Positions 6,077-6,437 of a stretch of 6,437 nucleotides of DNA are shown one piece after another. The stretch covers positions 1 through 6,437 of the forward strand of contig JALHPA010000166.1 of the NCBI GenBank assembly GCA_022842745.1, given 5' to 3'. Position numbers and translations under genes: made by a program. The notes under the pieces were generated by a model. It did not search any database. It was not told the DNA's origin and saw only the letters and a list, made by a program, of their open reading frames with translations. Source of the DNA: Pirellulales bacterium (lineage in GTDB: Bacteria; Planctomycetota; Planctomycetia; Pirellulales; JALHPA01). Numbering within the stretch: position 1 is the stretch's first letter; the number at the start of each line of letters is the position of its first letter.

Positions 6077-6437
6077 ATTTGACCGGTCGGGGAACCGCTC
6101 ACACTTGTGACGGAGTCACGCGGCGGGACTTTTTGCAGGTGGGCACGTTGGGAGCGATTAGCCTTTCGCTGCCGGAGTTTCTGGCAGCGCGGCAAGCGAT
6201 CGCCGAAACCGACCCAATGGCAGCGAAAAAGGACGACGATCGCGCGGCCATCATGATCTTCAATCTTGGCGCCCCCAGCCAGTTGGATACCTGGGACATG
6301 AAGCCGCAGGCGCCCGCCGAGATTCGCGGGCCGTTCAAGCCAATCAAAACGAATGCCCCCGGAGTCGAAATCTCGGAGATCTTTCCGGGTCATGCCAGGC
6401 TGGCGGACAAGTTCTCCCTGGTGCGGACCTGTTACCA
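6070..6437 (+). CDS. DUF1501 protein, Tat-exported, N-terminal part (runs off the window)
   Basis: The first 122 residues of a DUF1501 protein, a sulfatase/alkaline-phosphatase-fold family that is very abundant in Planctomycetes and of undefined activity. The N-terminus has a twin-arginine export signal (TRRDFLQVGTLGAISLSL, R18-R19) followed by LPEFLAARQA. The family's conserved opening follows: NLGAPSQLDTWDMKP (65-79), then PAEIRGPFKPI, APGVEISEIFPGHARLADKF and SLVRTCY. The usual GGPS motif reads GAPS here. Full members are generally over 400 residues, so most of the gene lies beyond position 6437. The ATG at 6070 is the only ATG, GTG or TTG in frame back to the promoter. In planctomycetes DUF1501 genes are often paired with a DUF1549/DUF1553 cytochrome-like gene upstream; here the upstream neighbour is the divergent PAP2 gene, so any partner would have to be downstream. 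Confidence 0.92.
   Translation, partial: MLNLTGRGTAHTCDGVTRRDFLQVGTLGAISLSLPEFLAARQAIAETDPMAAKKDDDRAAIMIFNLGAPSQLDTWDMKPQAPAEIRGPFKPIKTNAPGVEISEIFPGHARLADKFSLVRTCY

Noticed and set aside
6046..6393. A 115-codon minus-strand frame opposite the DUF1501 start
   Set aside because: It is the antisense shadow of a gene with an unmistakable Tat signal and DUF1501 motifs.

Overview
The window looks chromosomal and planctomycete. Two signs point that way: a secreted metalloprotease opens with the LEPR-XLL N-terminal motif, and the right edge carries the start of a Tat-exported DUF1501 protein, a family greatly expanded in Planctomycetes. The DNA is GC-rich, and several genes lack a clear Shine-Dalgarno site, which is also common in that phylum. 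The exact genus cannot be read from the sequence.

Layout: five genes lie on the minus strand and are transcribed right to left: a PAP2-family membrane phosphatase (5843-4995), a zinc-ribbon plus bacterial PH-domain membrane protein (4864-4172), an unrecognised 206-residue protein (4028-3408), a ten-helix membrane protein made of two near-superimposable halves, DMT-transporter-like (3263-2232), and a secreted matrixin-type zinc metalloprotease with two PPC-like domains (1990-137). Gaps between them are about 130-240 bp, and at least one gap holds its own promoter-like sequence, so this is a co-directional cluster rather than a tightly packed operon. At the right end a divergent intergenic region (5844-6069) separates the phosphatase from the plus-strand DUF1501 gene, which runs off the window. 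Positions 1-136 hold no gene I can support.

The longest open frames of four of the five minus-strand genes begin with TTG codons. For each I moved the start inward to an ATG, because the conserved domain, a ribosome site or a promoter-like element fits better there.

How the genes work together: nothing ties them into one pathway. The phosphatase and the PH-domain protein could both concern membrane lipids, and the protease and DUF1501 protein are exported, but this is weak inference from location. I see no mobile element, CRISPR array, defence system, tRNA or rRNA. The items most worth a second look are a 15-codon leader ORF with a strong ribosome site that overlaps the DUF1501 start, the gapless internal duplication in the membrane protein, and the unassigned 206-residue protein.
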